Assembly (NCBI GenBank): GCA_013695395.1
Contig: JACDAP010000306.1
Span: 1 to 9,354 of the forward strand
Length of the DNA stretch: 9,354 bases
Source of the DNA: Solirubrobacterales bacterium
GTDB lineage: Bacteria > Actinomycetota > Thermoleophilia > Solirubrobacterales > Solirubrobacteraceae
Direction: 5' to 3'
The first letter of the stretch is position 1. The number at the start of each line of letters is the position of its first letter. The translations under genes and the position numbers were made by a program. A model generated the notes under the pieces. It ran no database searches and was not told the origin of the DNA. It was given only the letters and a program-made list of their open reading frames with translations. Positions 1 to 5,803 of this stretch are shown piece after piece.

Positions 1-947
1 AGGAGCACGAGCGCTGGACGCCGCAGCCCGAGCCGTCGCAGGTGGACCTCATCGCGGAGGGCGTCAAGGGCTTTGCGCGCACGCCGGCGGAGGTCGCGGG
101 GCGCGTGCTCGGCGCGCTCGGCCGCCCGCGCGACATCGCAGGCCAGGCACTGGAGGCCGCCGAGGGCGTCGGCGAGATCGTCTGGGCGGGACTGAACCCG
201 GCGCCGGAGACGCCGCTCAACGTGCCGATCGGACCGCATCGTCGCTTCGTCGGGGTGCGCGCCGAGCTGCGCGACTTCAAGCTCGTCAAGGACACCTTCG
301 GCGGCACGGTCAACGACGTCGTGCTCACCGCCGTCTCCGGCTCGCTGCGCGAGTTCCTCGGGCGGCGCGGTGTCCGCTGCGAGGGGCTCGAGCTGCGCGC
401 GCTCGTGCCCGTCTCAGTTCGGACCAAGGAGCAGCACGGTCAGCTCGGCAACCAGATCGCCGCGATGCGCGGGCCGCTGCCCGTCTACGTCGCCGACCCC
501 GTCGCGCGGCTGCGCGCGGTCAAGGCGGGCATGGACGACCTGAAGCGCTCCAAGCAGGCGGTGGGTGCCGAGGCGCTGGCCAGCGTGCAGGCCTTCGCGC
601 CGCCGACCGTGCTCGCGCAGGCCTCACGGCTGAACTTCTCCACGCGCCTGTTCAACCTGATCGTGACGAACGTGCCCGGCCCGCAGTTCCCGATCTACGC
701 CCGCGGACGCGAGATGCAGGACGTCTTCCCGGTCGCCTTCCTGCCTGAGGACCATGCGCTCGCGATCGCGATCATGTCCTACAACGGAAAGGTCAACTTC
801 GGCCTGCTCGGGGACTACGACGCGGTCCCGGACCTGCAGGAGATCGGCGACGGGATCGAGCAGGCGCTGGCCGAGCTCGTCGCACTGGCCAAGAAGCGCG
901 GCGGGCCCAAGGAGCGCCCGAAGGCGCGCTCGCTCAGCGGCCGTTGA
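1..947 (+). CDS. WS/DGAT-family acyltransferase, C-terminal part (5' end outside window)
   Basis: Family members join an acyl-CoA to a fatty alcohol or diacylglycerol, making wax esters or triacylglycerol at the membrane or lipid droplet. The reading frame is open from base 3, so the gene starts before the window; the GTG at 42 is probably internal because the residues before it (ERWTPQPEPSQVDL) fit the usual linker between the two domains. About 315 residues are visible, against roughly 450 to 470 for the family, so the HHxxxDG catalytic motif should lie upstream and cannot be seen. Visible family signs are TPLNVPIGPHRRF, the GGTVNDVVLTAVSG segment (the conserved ND motif), PVSVRT, GNQIAAMRGPLP, and TNVPGPQFPIY followed by a hydrophobic core and the GDYDAVPDL ending. 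The stop lies 10 bases from the converging subtilase stop. Whether it makes wax esters or triacylglycerol cannot be told from this fragment. Confidence 0.9.
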   Translation, partial: EHERWTPQPEPSQVDLIAEGVKGFARTPAEVAGRVLGALGRPRDIAGQALEAAEGVGEIVWAGLNPAPETPLNVPIGPHRRFVGVRAELRDFKLVKDTFGGTVNDVVLTAVSGSLREFLGRRGVRCEGLELRALVPVSVRTKEQHGQLGNQIAAMRGPLPVYVADPVARLRAVKAGMDDLKRSKQAVGAEALASVQAFAPPTVLAQASRLNFSTRLFNLIVTNVPGPQFPIYARGREMQDVFPVAFLPEDHALAIAIMSYNGKVNFGLLGDYDAVPDLQEIGDGIEQALAELVALAKKRGGPKERPKARSLSGR

Positions 948-963
948 GCCGCGCCGCTCAGCG
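942..963. terminator. Hairpin formed by two convergent stop codons
   Basis: Bases 942-949 pair with 956-963 (8 pairs, one of them T-G) around a 6-base loop. The TGA of the acyltransferase (945-947) lies in one arm and the reverse-strand stop of the subtilase (958-960) in the other. There is no T-run on either side, so this is at best a non-classical bidirectional terminator. The pairing is seen in the sequence; its role is inferred. Confidence 0.4.
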
Positions 964-2598
964 CGTCTTGAGCGTCACGTCGGGCCGCTTCGGCGAGCGC
1001 TCGCGGTTGCCCGCGACGTCGGTGGCGACCGACCAGAACGTGTAGCGACGGCCGGTGGAGAGGCGGAGCCGGACCCGTCGGCGCTCGGTGCGTGCGATGC
1101 GGGTCGCCTTCCCGCCGTCGATCCTCCGGTAGACCTCGTAGGAGGCGATGCCGCTGCGCTGGACGCCGGAGGGCGCACGATCGACGCCGACGATCCGGAG
1201 GTTCAGCGTGCGGCCGCGCCGCTTCGACACGCGGAGTTTCGTGGCGGGCGCCCGGCGGTCGAGCGTCCGTGCGGCCGCGACCGCCGCTCCCGCGTCGAGG
1301 ATGCCCCAGCCCAGGTCTGGCGCCCACCCACTCCCCGGCTCGCGCCGCGCCGTCTGCTTGAGCACCGCGATGACCTCGTCGGCGCTCAGGTCCGGGTTGA
1401 GGCGTCGCACCATCGCCGCCACCCCGGTCACCATCGGCGCGGCCATCGAGGTCCCCTGGACGTAGGCGAAGCGCCGATCGCCACCGACCACGGTGCGGCA
1501 GTTGCAGGGCCTCGCGCCGCCGACGGCCCGTTCGAGCGCGACGTCGGCCGCCGGGAAGGCACCGAGGAGGCCGCGCGGCCCGCCGGAGCCGGTGTTCCAC
1601 GCCCCGTAGGCGGCCATCGAGATCTGGGAGCCGAACCCCGCGAAGCTCGCACGGCGATCGACGAAGTTCGCAGCCGTTACCGAGAGCCCGAGCCCCTTCG
1701 CAGGGTCCGCTCCGGTGCCGGTCGGCTGGAGGAGGTCTGCGGGGTAGCCCTGGCCGTCGGTGGGCTCGTCCGCGGCGGCCGCGACGAGGATCACGCCACG
1801 GTCGTGCGCGTACTCGACCGCGTCGCGGACCGCCTGCGGAGCGACCTCCCCCGCCGTCGTGCCGAAGGACATGTTGATCGCGTCCGCGCCGGCGTCGGTC
1901 GCCTCGACGATCGACTCGGCGATCGAGGCGTCGGAGAAGTCGCTCTTGTAGACGAGCAGGCGGCAGCCGTAGGCGGCTCCCGCGATACCGATGCCGTTGT
2001 TGGGCGTCGCGCAGGCCAGCGAGGCCACGTGCGTGCCGTGCCCCTCCTCGTCGACGCTCTCCGGCCCAGCGCCCGGGGTCGGGTCGTTGTCGTCGCCGCC
2101 GACGATGCGTGCCGCGAGCTCCGGGTGGCTCGCGTCCACGCCGGTGTCGATGATCGCGACGGTGGCCCGGTGCGTCTGTCGCACGTCCCAGGCCGCGGGC
2201 AGGTTCTGCCGGCTGGCCCACCACTGCAGCGGCGTGTCCTGCGGCGCCCCTGCGGCGGGCTCCTGGCTGCCGAGCGCGGGGTCGTTCGGCAGGGCCCTCG
2301 GAGCGCCACGGTGCTCTCGCTCGATCCGCAGAACGCCCGGGACCCGGCGCAAGCCCGTCTCGAGCTCGGTCAGCGAGCCACCGCGTGCGGGACGAACCGT
2401 CACCAGACCGAGCGCGGGTACGCGACCGCTGGCCAGTCGGCCTCCGGCGCGGGCGACGAGCGCGGCGGCGTGGGTCTTCGAGTGCGCGCCAGAGTCCGCC
2501 AGGCGAACCACCAGGCGCCCGGTCGGCGAGGTGGCCTGCGCGGATGGAGCGCAGACGAGCAGCCCGAGGAGAAGGAGAAAGGGCAGGCGACGCGGCAT
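958..2598 (-). CDS. Secreted S8 subtilisin-like serine protease
   Basis: A 546-residue extracellular endopeptidase of the subtilase family. Residues 1-22 form a signal peptide (basic start, Leu-rich core, cut after AQA). Residues ~26-98 resemble an inhibitor-I9-type propeptide. The catalytic domain spans ~120-445: Asp151 in AIIDTGVD, His187 in GHGTHVA and Ser384 in GTSMAAP. The oxyanion-hole region reads VILVAAAADEP, so the usual Asn is Asp277. A loop at ~345-378 carries a CNC pair (365, 367). Residues ~450-546 look like a fibronectin-III-type beta domain (YEVYRR, YTFWSVATDVAGN). The ATG is supported by the signal peptide and by a GGGAGG just upstream. It lies 66 bases downstream of the MIP18-family gene on the same strand and may be read with it or from its own promoter. 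Substrate unknown. The Asp in place of Asn could alter activity. Confidence 0.93.
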   Translation of the reverse strand: MPRRLPFLLLLGLLVCAPSAQATSPTGRLVVRLADSGAHSKTHAAALVARAGGRLASGRVPALGLVTVRPARGGSLTELETGLRRVPGVLRIEREHRGAPRALPNDPALGSQEPAAGAPQDTPLQWWASRQNLPAAWDVRQTHRATVAIIDTGVDASHPELAARIVGGDDNDPTPGAGPESVDEEGHGTHVASLACATPNNGIGIAGAAYGCRLLVYKSDFSDASIAESIVEATDAGADAINMSFGTTAGEVAPQAVRDAVEYAHDRGVILVAAAADEPTDGQGYPADLLQPTGTGADPAKGLGLSVTAANFVDRRASFAGFGSQISMAAYGAWNTGSGGPRGLLGAFPAADVALERAVGGARPCNCRTVVGGDRRFAYVQGTSMAAPMVTGVAAMVRRLNPDLSADEVIAVLKQTARREPGSGWAPDLGWGILDAGAAVAAARTLDRRAPATKLRVSKRRGRTLNLRIVGVDRAPSGVQRSGIASYEVYRRIDGGKATRIARTERRRVRLRLSTGRRYTFWSVATDVAGNRERSPKRPDVTLKTR

Positions 2599-2600
2599 TA

Positions 2601-2606
2601 CCTCCC
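2601..2606 (-). promoter_or_regulatory. Ribosome binding site of the subtilase, unusually close
   Basis: Read on the minus strand, GGGAGG is followed by only TA before the ATG at 2598. A two-base spacing is shorter than usual. The partly overlapping GAGAGG just upstream gives 6 bases and may be what the ribosome uses. No other in-frame ATG, GTG or TTG keeps the signal peptide intact, so this start is still the best choice. Confidence 0.55.
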
Positions 2607-2622
2607 TCTCAACGCGGTGAAC

Positions 2623-2654
2623 GCCGGTTCGGAGCGGTCGAGCGCTCCGCCGGC
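2623..2654 (-). terminator. 12-pair bulged hairpin between the MIP18-family gene and the subtilase
   Basis: GCCGG (2623-2627) pairs with CCGGC (2650-2654), and CGGAGCG (2630-2636) with CGCTCCG (2643-2649), leaving a TT bulge and a 6-base loop. It lies just after the MIP18-family stop and 25 bases before the subtilase start, both on the minus strand. It could end the first transcript or act as an attenuator or stability element in the leader of the second. There is no T-run after it. The structure is seen; the role is inferred. Confidence 0.45.
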
Positions 2655-2666
2655 GACCCCGGGGTC
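2655..2666. repeat. Perfect 12-base palindrome at the end of the MIP18-family gene
   Basis: GACCCCGGGGTC reads the same on both strands, overlaps the last bases of the MIP18-family stop codon and abuts the hairpin at 2623-2654. It could be a binding site for a dimeric regulator of the subtilase or a chance GC-rich palindrome. Confidence 0.35.
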
Positions 2667-2961
2667 AATACCCGAGTGCGAACTTCGCGTCCTCGGACAT
2701 GCGCTCCGGGGTCCACGGCGGGGTGAAGGTCGAGCCGACGGTGACGCTCTCGACACCTTCGAGCTCGGAGACGAACTCGTCGATCTGCTCCTCGACCTGC
2801 GGGCCGATCGGGCAGCCCTGCGAGGTCAGCGTGTAGGTGACGTGGACATCTCCGCCGTCGACCGCGATCTCGTAGATGAGGCCGAGCTCCACGAAATCGA
2901 GCCCGAGCTCGGGATCGATCACGTTGGTCAGCGCGGCTTCGACATCGTCCATGGTGGCCAT
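2665..2961 (-). CDS. MIP18/DUF59-family iron-sulfur cluster assembly-type protein (SufT/PaaD-like)
   Basis: A 98-residue single-domain protein of the MIP18 (DUF59) family. Members help mature or deliver Fe-S clusters to target proteins in the cytoplasm. The family pattern is clear: IDPELGLDFVELGLIYEI (residues 15-32), a strand ending in the conserved Cys50 (TSQGCPIGP), a helix, a GVESVTV strand, and the tail PPWTPERMSEDAKFALGY. The open frame runs 94 codons further upstream, but that stretch is Arg/Ser-rich, has no family match and overlaps the divergent STAS gene, so ATG 2961 is the start (ATG 2952 is a minor alternative). There is no Shine-Dalgarno sequence; a TAAGCT box 7 bases upstream suggests a leaderless message. 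No suf genes are visible nearby, so the client is unknown. Confidence 0.88.
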   Translation of the reverse strand: MATMDDVEAALTNVIDPELGLDFVELGLIYEIAVDGGDVHVTYTLTSQGCPIGPQVEEQIDEFVSELEGVESVTVGSTFTPPWTPERMSEDAKFALGY

Positions 2962-2968
2962 ACGCAGG

Positions 2969-2974
2969 AGCTTA
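2969..2974 (-). promoter_or_regulatory. Putative -10 box for a leaderless MIP18-family transcript
   Basis: On the minus strand TAAGCT (TANNNT pattern) is followed by 7 bases and then the ATG at 2961, so transcription would start at or near the start codon. No Shine-Dalgarno sequence is present and no clear -35 box is seen. A second TANNNT match, TAAAGT at 2988-2993, could instead give a short leader. Confidence 0.4.
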
Positions 2975-3017
2975 GAGCGGACGGAGAACTTTATCTCTCG
3001 CTGAGGCGCGCGAGGAG

Positions 3018-3023
3018 TAGTTT
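3018..3023 (+). promoter_or_regulatory. Putative -10 box for the STAS gene
   Basis: TAGTTT (TANNNT) lies 44 bases from the divergent box at 2969-2974 and 8 bases before an in-frame ATC codon at 3032, the point where STAS-like sequence begins. GAGGAG at 3012-3017 directly precedes it and might instead be a ribosome binding site if transcription starts further upstream. Position and spacing are seen; function is inferred. Confidence 0.35.
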
Positions 3024-3058
3024 TCGACGCCATCGTCGACTTCGAGGACAGCCCGCCC

Positions 3059-3334
3059 GTGCTGCGCGTCTCCGGCGACGAGGACAGCACGACCCGGAGC
3101 CGTCGTCGCCGACCGATGTCCCGCGCCTTGGCCGTGAAGGACGACCTGCTCGTCGACCTCTCGGGCCTCTCGTTCGCCGACGCCTCGGTGATGCTCGACC
3201 TGGCGATGGTCGCCCGGCGCCTGCGCCAGGCGGGCAAGAGCATGGTGGTCTGCGGCGCCGCGCCTCAGATCGCGAAGCTGATCGAGATCGTGGGGCTGCA
3301 CCGGATGCCAGGCGTGACCGTGCAGCTCGCCTGA
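3059..3334 (+). CDS. STAS-domain protein (anti-sigma factor antagonist-like)
   Basis: STAS proteins such as SpoIIAA bind anti-sigma factors and are switched by Ser phosphorylation. Visible family pattern: a DLLVDLSGLSFADAS strand-turn, a helix (MLDLAMVARRLRQAG), the MVVCGAAPQIAKLIEIVGL strand-helix, and a final VTVQL strand. The Ser of ADAS sits where the phosphorylated Ser of the usual DSSG motif falls, but the following Gly is Val. The GTG at 3059 is the first ordinary start and gives 91 residues. However, the open frame continues upstream to a stop at 3002-3004, and the part before 3059 (IVDFEDSPPVLRVSGDED with its continuation) looks like the first STAS strands, which GTG 3059 would truncate. 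An ATC at 3032 would give 100 residues. No anti-sigma factor or kinase gene is nearby. The family call is good; the start is uncertain. Confidence 0.75.
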   Translation: MLRVSGDEDSTTRSRRRRPMSRALAVKDDLLVDLSGLSFADASVMLDLAMVARRLRQAGKSMVVCGAAPQIAKLIEIVGLHRMPGVTVQLA

Positions 3335-3351
3335 ACGACGCGGCCAGACAC

Positions 3352-3357
3352 TAGCCT
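3352..3357 (+). promoter_or_regulatory. Putative -10 box for a leaderless fxsA operon transcript
   Basis: TAGCCT (TANNNT) ends 8 bases before the GTG of fxsA at 3366, and no Shine-Dalgarno sequence is visible there. CTGAAC at 3331-3336 is only a weak -35 candidate with short spacing. This would make the four-gene operon start with a leaderless cistron. Confidence 0.4.
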
Positions 3358-3365
3358 CAAAAGCG

Positions 3366-3875
3366 GTGCCGTTCCTCGTCCTGCTCTTCGTCGTCGTGCC
3401 GCTCGTGGAGCTCTACGCGATCCTCCAGGTCGGGGGGCTGATCGGCGCCGGGCCGACGATCGCGCTGCTGATCGTTGACTCGATCGCCGGTGCGCTGCTG
3501 CTGCGCTGGCAGGGACGCGCCGCTTGGCGCCAGTTCCGCGCCGCCACCGCCGCCGGCAAGGTGCCCGCTCGCGAGGTCCTCGACGGGGCGCTGCTTCTCT
3601 TCGGCGGCACGCTCCTGCTCACGCCCGGCTTCGTCACGGACGCGCTCGGCCTGGCCCTGATGATCCCGCCGTTCCGGGCGCTCGTCCGGCGGTCGCTGCT
3701 CGGCGGGGTCGCCAAGCGGATGATGGGTCCCGCGGCGATCCCGGGCGGCATGGCCTACCGGGCCGGCTCGGCCCGCTGGAATGCACGCCCGTCGCGACAG
3801 GGCCCTGCCGGCGCGCACGATGAGGACATCGTCGATTCCACCGCGCACGACATCGATCAAGACCAGCTGCCGTGA
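3366..3875 (+). CDS. fxsA: FxsA-family membrane protein
   Basis: A 169-residue inner-membrane protein of the FxsA family, named for suppression of F exclusion of phage T7 in E. coli; its general function is not established. Hydrophobic segments lie at ~2-20, ~24-46 and ~72-100. The family signature is LTPGFVTDALGLALMIPPFR (residues 85-104), with an earlier VELYAILQVGGLIGAGPTI turn. The tail after ~105 is polar and ends in an acidic, His-containing stretch (HDEDIVDSTAHDIDQDQ), as is common for the family's cytoplasmic tail. GTG 3366 is chosen because it begins the first membrane segment directly. The stop overlaps the next gene's GTG by 4 bases (GTGA), so the two are probably translationally coupled. 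Confidence 0.9.
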   Translation: MPFLVLLFVVVPLVELYAILQVGGLIGAGPTIALLIVDSIAGALLLRWQGRAAWRQFRAATAAGKVPAREVLDGALLLFGGTLLLTPGFVTDALGLALMIPPFRALVRRSLLGGVAKRMMGPAAIPGGMAYRAGSARWNARPSRQGPAGAHDEDIVDSTAHDIDQDQLP

Positions 3876-4789
3876 CGGTGACCCCAACCGAGGAGCGCCC
3901 GCAGGCGCCGAGCGACCCCGGCGCCAGCGACGCCGTCACGTTCGCGTTCGGCGACCTCGACGCCCAGTTGTTCGGCCTCGCGCGCGTGGGCCTGGCCACC
4001 GACGAGTCGGGAGCGCGGCAGGCCAGCGGGCTCGCGGTGCTCTTCGGCGGGCTCGAACCGATCGCCGTGCGCACCGCGGGCGGGCTCCCGGTCTCGGCCG
4101 ACGCCGGCTTCGAGGCCGTCGAGGCGGCCGGCGTCCGCACCGGGACCCACGAGCCGCTCTCGAGCTGGGACGTGAGCTTCACCTCCGACGACGGGCAGAG
4201 CGGGTTCGCCCTGCGCTTCGAGGCGCTCTCGCCGCCCGGGCGCCTCGCACCCGACGCGGCCGCAGCGATGGAAGGCGGTATGCAGGGCTACGAGCAGCTC
4301 TGCCGCGTGCGCGGCGTGGCGCGGATCCGCGGCGAGGAGCGTGCGGTCAGCTGCCTGGGTCAGCGCGGCCACTCCTGGGGTGCTCCGGACTGGGAGCGCA
4401 TCACCCTCGCACGCACCGTCACGGCGTGGATGGACGACGACCTAGCGATCTCGCTCACGGGCGTGCGCTCCACCAAGGCCAAGCACCACGCCGACGAGGC
4501 GCTGGACGCGACCCTGTTCGTCGCGGTCGAGCCCGGCGGATCCCCGGTGGCGCTGACGGCCGAGGAGGCGCGGCTTTCGACCACGACCGACGCCGACGGA
4601 CGCCAGCGGCGCAGCAGCATCGAGGTGTTCCTCGACGAGGAGGATCCAGGTCATCGCGCCGGCGGCGAGGTGCTGTGCGGCACCTCGCTCGACCTCGGGC
4701 GCCTGCAGCTCGATTGCTCGTTCTTCGTCTGGCGCATGGACGGCCTCACCGGGGTCGGGCGCTACGACGTGCTTCGACGCGCCGCATGA
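3872..4789 (+). CDS. CrtC/AttH lipocalin-like beta-barrel protein, function unknown
   Basis: A 305-residue soluble protein with no signal peptide or membrane segment. The strand-rich layout with GQRGHSWGAPDWE (residues 163-175), GYEQLCRVRGVARI (139-152) and a late EVLCGTSLDLGRLQLDCSFFVWRMDG-type pair of strands resembles the large, loosely defined group that includes hydroxyneurosporene synthase/CrtC and AttH-like two-lipocalin-domain proteins. I recognise the HSWG-x(2)-DW signature only as typical of uncharacterised members, so no reaction is assigned; a barrel that binds a hydrophobic ligand is a reasonable inference. The GTG start overlaps the fxsA stop by 4 bases and the stop overlaps the next ATG by 4 bases, putting it firmly inside the operon. 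It could be a non-enzymatic carrier. Confidence 0.75.
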   Translation: MTVTPTEERPQAPSDPGASDAVTFAFGDLDAQLFGLARVGLATDESGARQASGLAVLFGGLEPIAVRTAGGLPVSADAGFEAVEAAGVRTGTHEPLSSWDVSFTSDDGQSGFALRFEALSPPGRLAPDAAAAMEGGMQGYEQLCRVRGVARIRGEERAVSCLGQRGHSWGAPDWERITLARTVTAWMDDDLAISLTGVRSTKAKHHADEALDATLFVAVEPGGSPVALTAEEARLSTTTDADGRQRRSSIEVFLDEEDPGHRAGGEVLCGTSLDLGRLQLDCSFFVWRMDGLTGVGRYDVLRRAA

Positions 4790-5478
4790 GCGAGGCCTCC
4801 CTCACGACGATCGTCGTCGACTACGGAGGCGTGCTCTCCACGCCGCTGGCCCCGGCCTTCGCGGCGGTGCAGGAGCAGCTCGAGCTCCCGGCGGAGTCGC
4901 TGGGGGTCGCGATGGCCGCCCTGGAGGCCACCCGCCACGTGCACCCGCTCCATGAGCTCGAGACCGGCGTGCTCCCCGAGCCCGAGTTCTTCGCGCTGCT
5001 CGGCGCGCAGCTGACCGTCGAGCTCGGCCGCCCCGTCGACCTGGGTGACTTCTCTGAGCGCTACTGGGCGGTTCTCGCGCCCAACCACGAGCTCATCGAG
5101 CACCTCCGCGGCCTCCGACGGCACGGATACCGCATGGGCCTGCTCACCAACAACGTGCTCGAGTGGGCGCCGCGCTGGCAGGCCATGGTGCCGATGGAGG
5201 AGCTCTTCGACGACGTCGTCGACTCCGCGGTGGTCGGCCTGCGCAAGCCTGATCCGGGCATCTATACGCTGGCGGCCGAGCGGCTCGGCGCGGCCCCGGC
5301 GGAGATCGTGTTCCTGGACGACTTCGAGAGCAACTGCGTCGCCGCGCGCGAGGCCGGCTGGAGCGCCGTTCGGTTCGACGGGACCGGGCAGGCCGTCCGA
5401 GACCTCGACGCGCTGCTGACCAGCGGCGGGGCGCCACCCGGCTTCGGCGCATCCGCACCGGGTAACCCGACGGTATGA
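4786..5478 (+). CDS. HAD-superfamily hydrolase (subfamily IA, YihX / epoxide-hydrolase N-domain-like)
   Basis: A 230-residue cytoplasmic enzyme, probably a phosphatase. All four HAD motifs are present: motif I VVDYGGVL with nucleophile Asp12, motif II LLTNN with Thr121, motif III GLRKPDPGIY with Lys154, and motif IV VFLDDF with Asp178 and Asp179. The second Asp of the usual DxD is Gly14, as in the DxGxV group that includes YihX-type sugar phosphatases and the N-terminal phosphatase domain of soluble epoxide hydrolase, so activity is not ruled out. The cap lies at ~20-100. The open frame runs back to 3781, but that part is the shadow of the preceding gene; ATG 4786 overlaps that gene's TGA by 4 bases. 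The last ~17 residues (SGGAPPGFGASAPGNPTV-type tail) are loose and Pro/Gly-rich. Substrate unknown. Confidence 0.9.
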   Translation: MSEASLTTIVVDYGGVLSTPLAPAFAAVQEQLELPAESLGVAMAALEATRHVHPLHELETGVLPEPEFFALLGAQLTVELGRPVDLGDFSERYWAVLAPNHELIEHLRGLRRHGYRMGLLTNNVLEWAPRWQAMVPMEELFDDVVDSAVVGLRKPDPGIYTLAAERLGAAPAEIVFLDDFESNCVAAREAGWSAVRFDGTGQAVRDLDALLTSGGAPPGFGASAPGNPTV

Positions 5479-5753
5479 GCTTGCTCCTTTACCTGATCGG
5501 CCTGGCGCTCTCCGGCCTGTTCGTTGGAGCCTTCGGCCGGCTCGCACTCCCCGGCAAGGATCCGATGAGCGTCCCGCAGACGATCGGCATCGGCCTCGCC
5601 GGCAGCTTCACGGCAGGGCTGGTCGTCTACCTCGTCTCCGGGGGGACGAGCGGCGCGGGCCTGATCCTCGCGATCGCGGCCGCGACCTTCTTCGTCTACC
5701 TCGTGCGCCGCAGCCGGGGCGGGACGCTCACCGAACCGGCACCGCGTCGCTGA
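5475..5753 (+). CDS. Small GlsB/YeaQ/YmgE-family membrane protein
   Basis: A 92-residue protein with three hydrophobic segments at ~3-20, ~35-54 and ~61-77, and the short basic/glycine turn GRLALPGKDP (21-30) typical of the GlsB/YeaQ/YmgE ('transglycosylase-associated') group. These are small stress-linked inner-membrane proteins with no proven activity. The C-terminus is basic and polar. The ATG overlaps the HAD stop (ATGA), making this the last gene of a four-gene overlapping operon. A hairpin begins right after the stop. Confidence 0.75.
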   Translation: MSLLLYLIGLALSGLFVGAFGRLALPGKDPMSVPQTIGIGLAGSFTAGLVVYLVSGGTSGAGLILAIAAATFFVYLVRRSRGGTLTEPAPRR

Positions 5754-5755
5754 CC

Positions 5756-5785
5756 GACGTCCCCTGGCTCCGGGAGTCAGGCGTC
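5756..5785. terminator. Bulged hairpin between convergent genes
   Basis: GACG (5756-5759) pairs with CGTC (5782-5785), CCTG (5763-5766) with CAGG (5778-5781), then G-T and CTC/GAG around a CGG loop: 12 pairs with a 3-base bulge at 5760-5762. It begins 3 bases after the stop of the small membrane protein and ends 18 bases before the converging stop at 5804. No T-run. Likely a shared transcription end point. Confidence 0.5.
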
Positions 5786-5803
5786 TGCGGACCCGGCCCG
5801 CCG

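Noticed and set aside
815..2224. 469-residue minus-strand open frame
   Set aside because: It overlaps the subtilase in another frame of the same strand and is Arg/Gly-rich, whereas the subtilase frame has the full catalytic triad.
2962..3243. 94-residue N-terminal extension of the MIP18-family protein
   Set aside because: It is Arg/Ser-rich, without family similarity, and overlaps the divergent STAS gene, which has clear homology.
754..3354. 866-residue plus-strand open frame
   Set aside because: It runs antisense to the subtilase and MIP18-family genes, is extremely Arg/Gly/Ala-rich and shows no domain; a typical shadow in GC-rich DNA.
3781..4785. Upstream extension of the HAD frame to 3781
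   Set aside because: The added residues are Arg-rich shadow of the FxsA and CrtC/AttH-like genes; ATG 4786 fits motif I and the 4-base overlap.
4762..5547. 261-residue minus-strand frame
   Set aside because: Antisense of the HAD gene with all four motifs on the plus strand.
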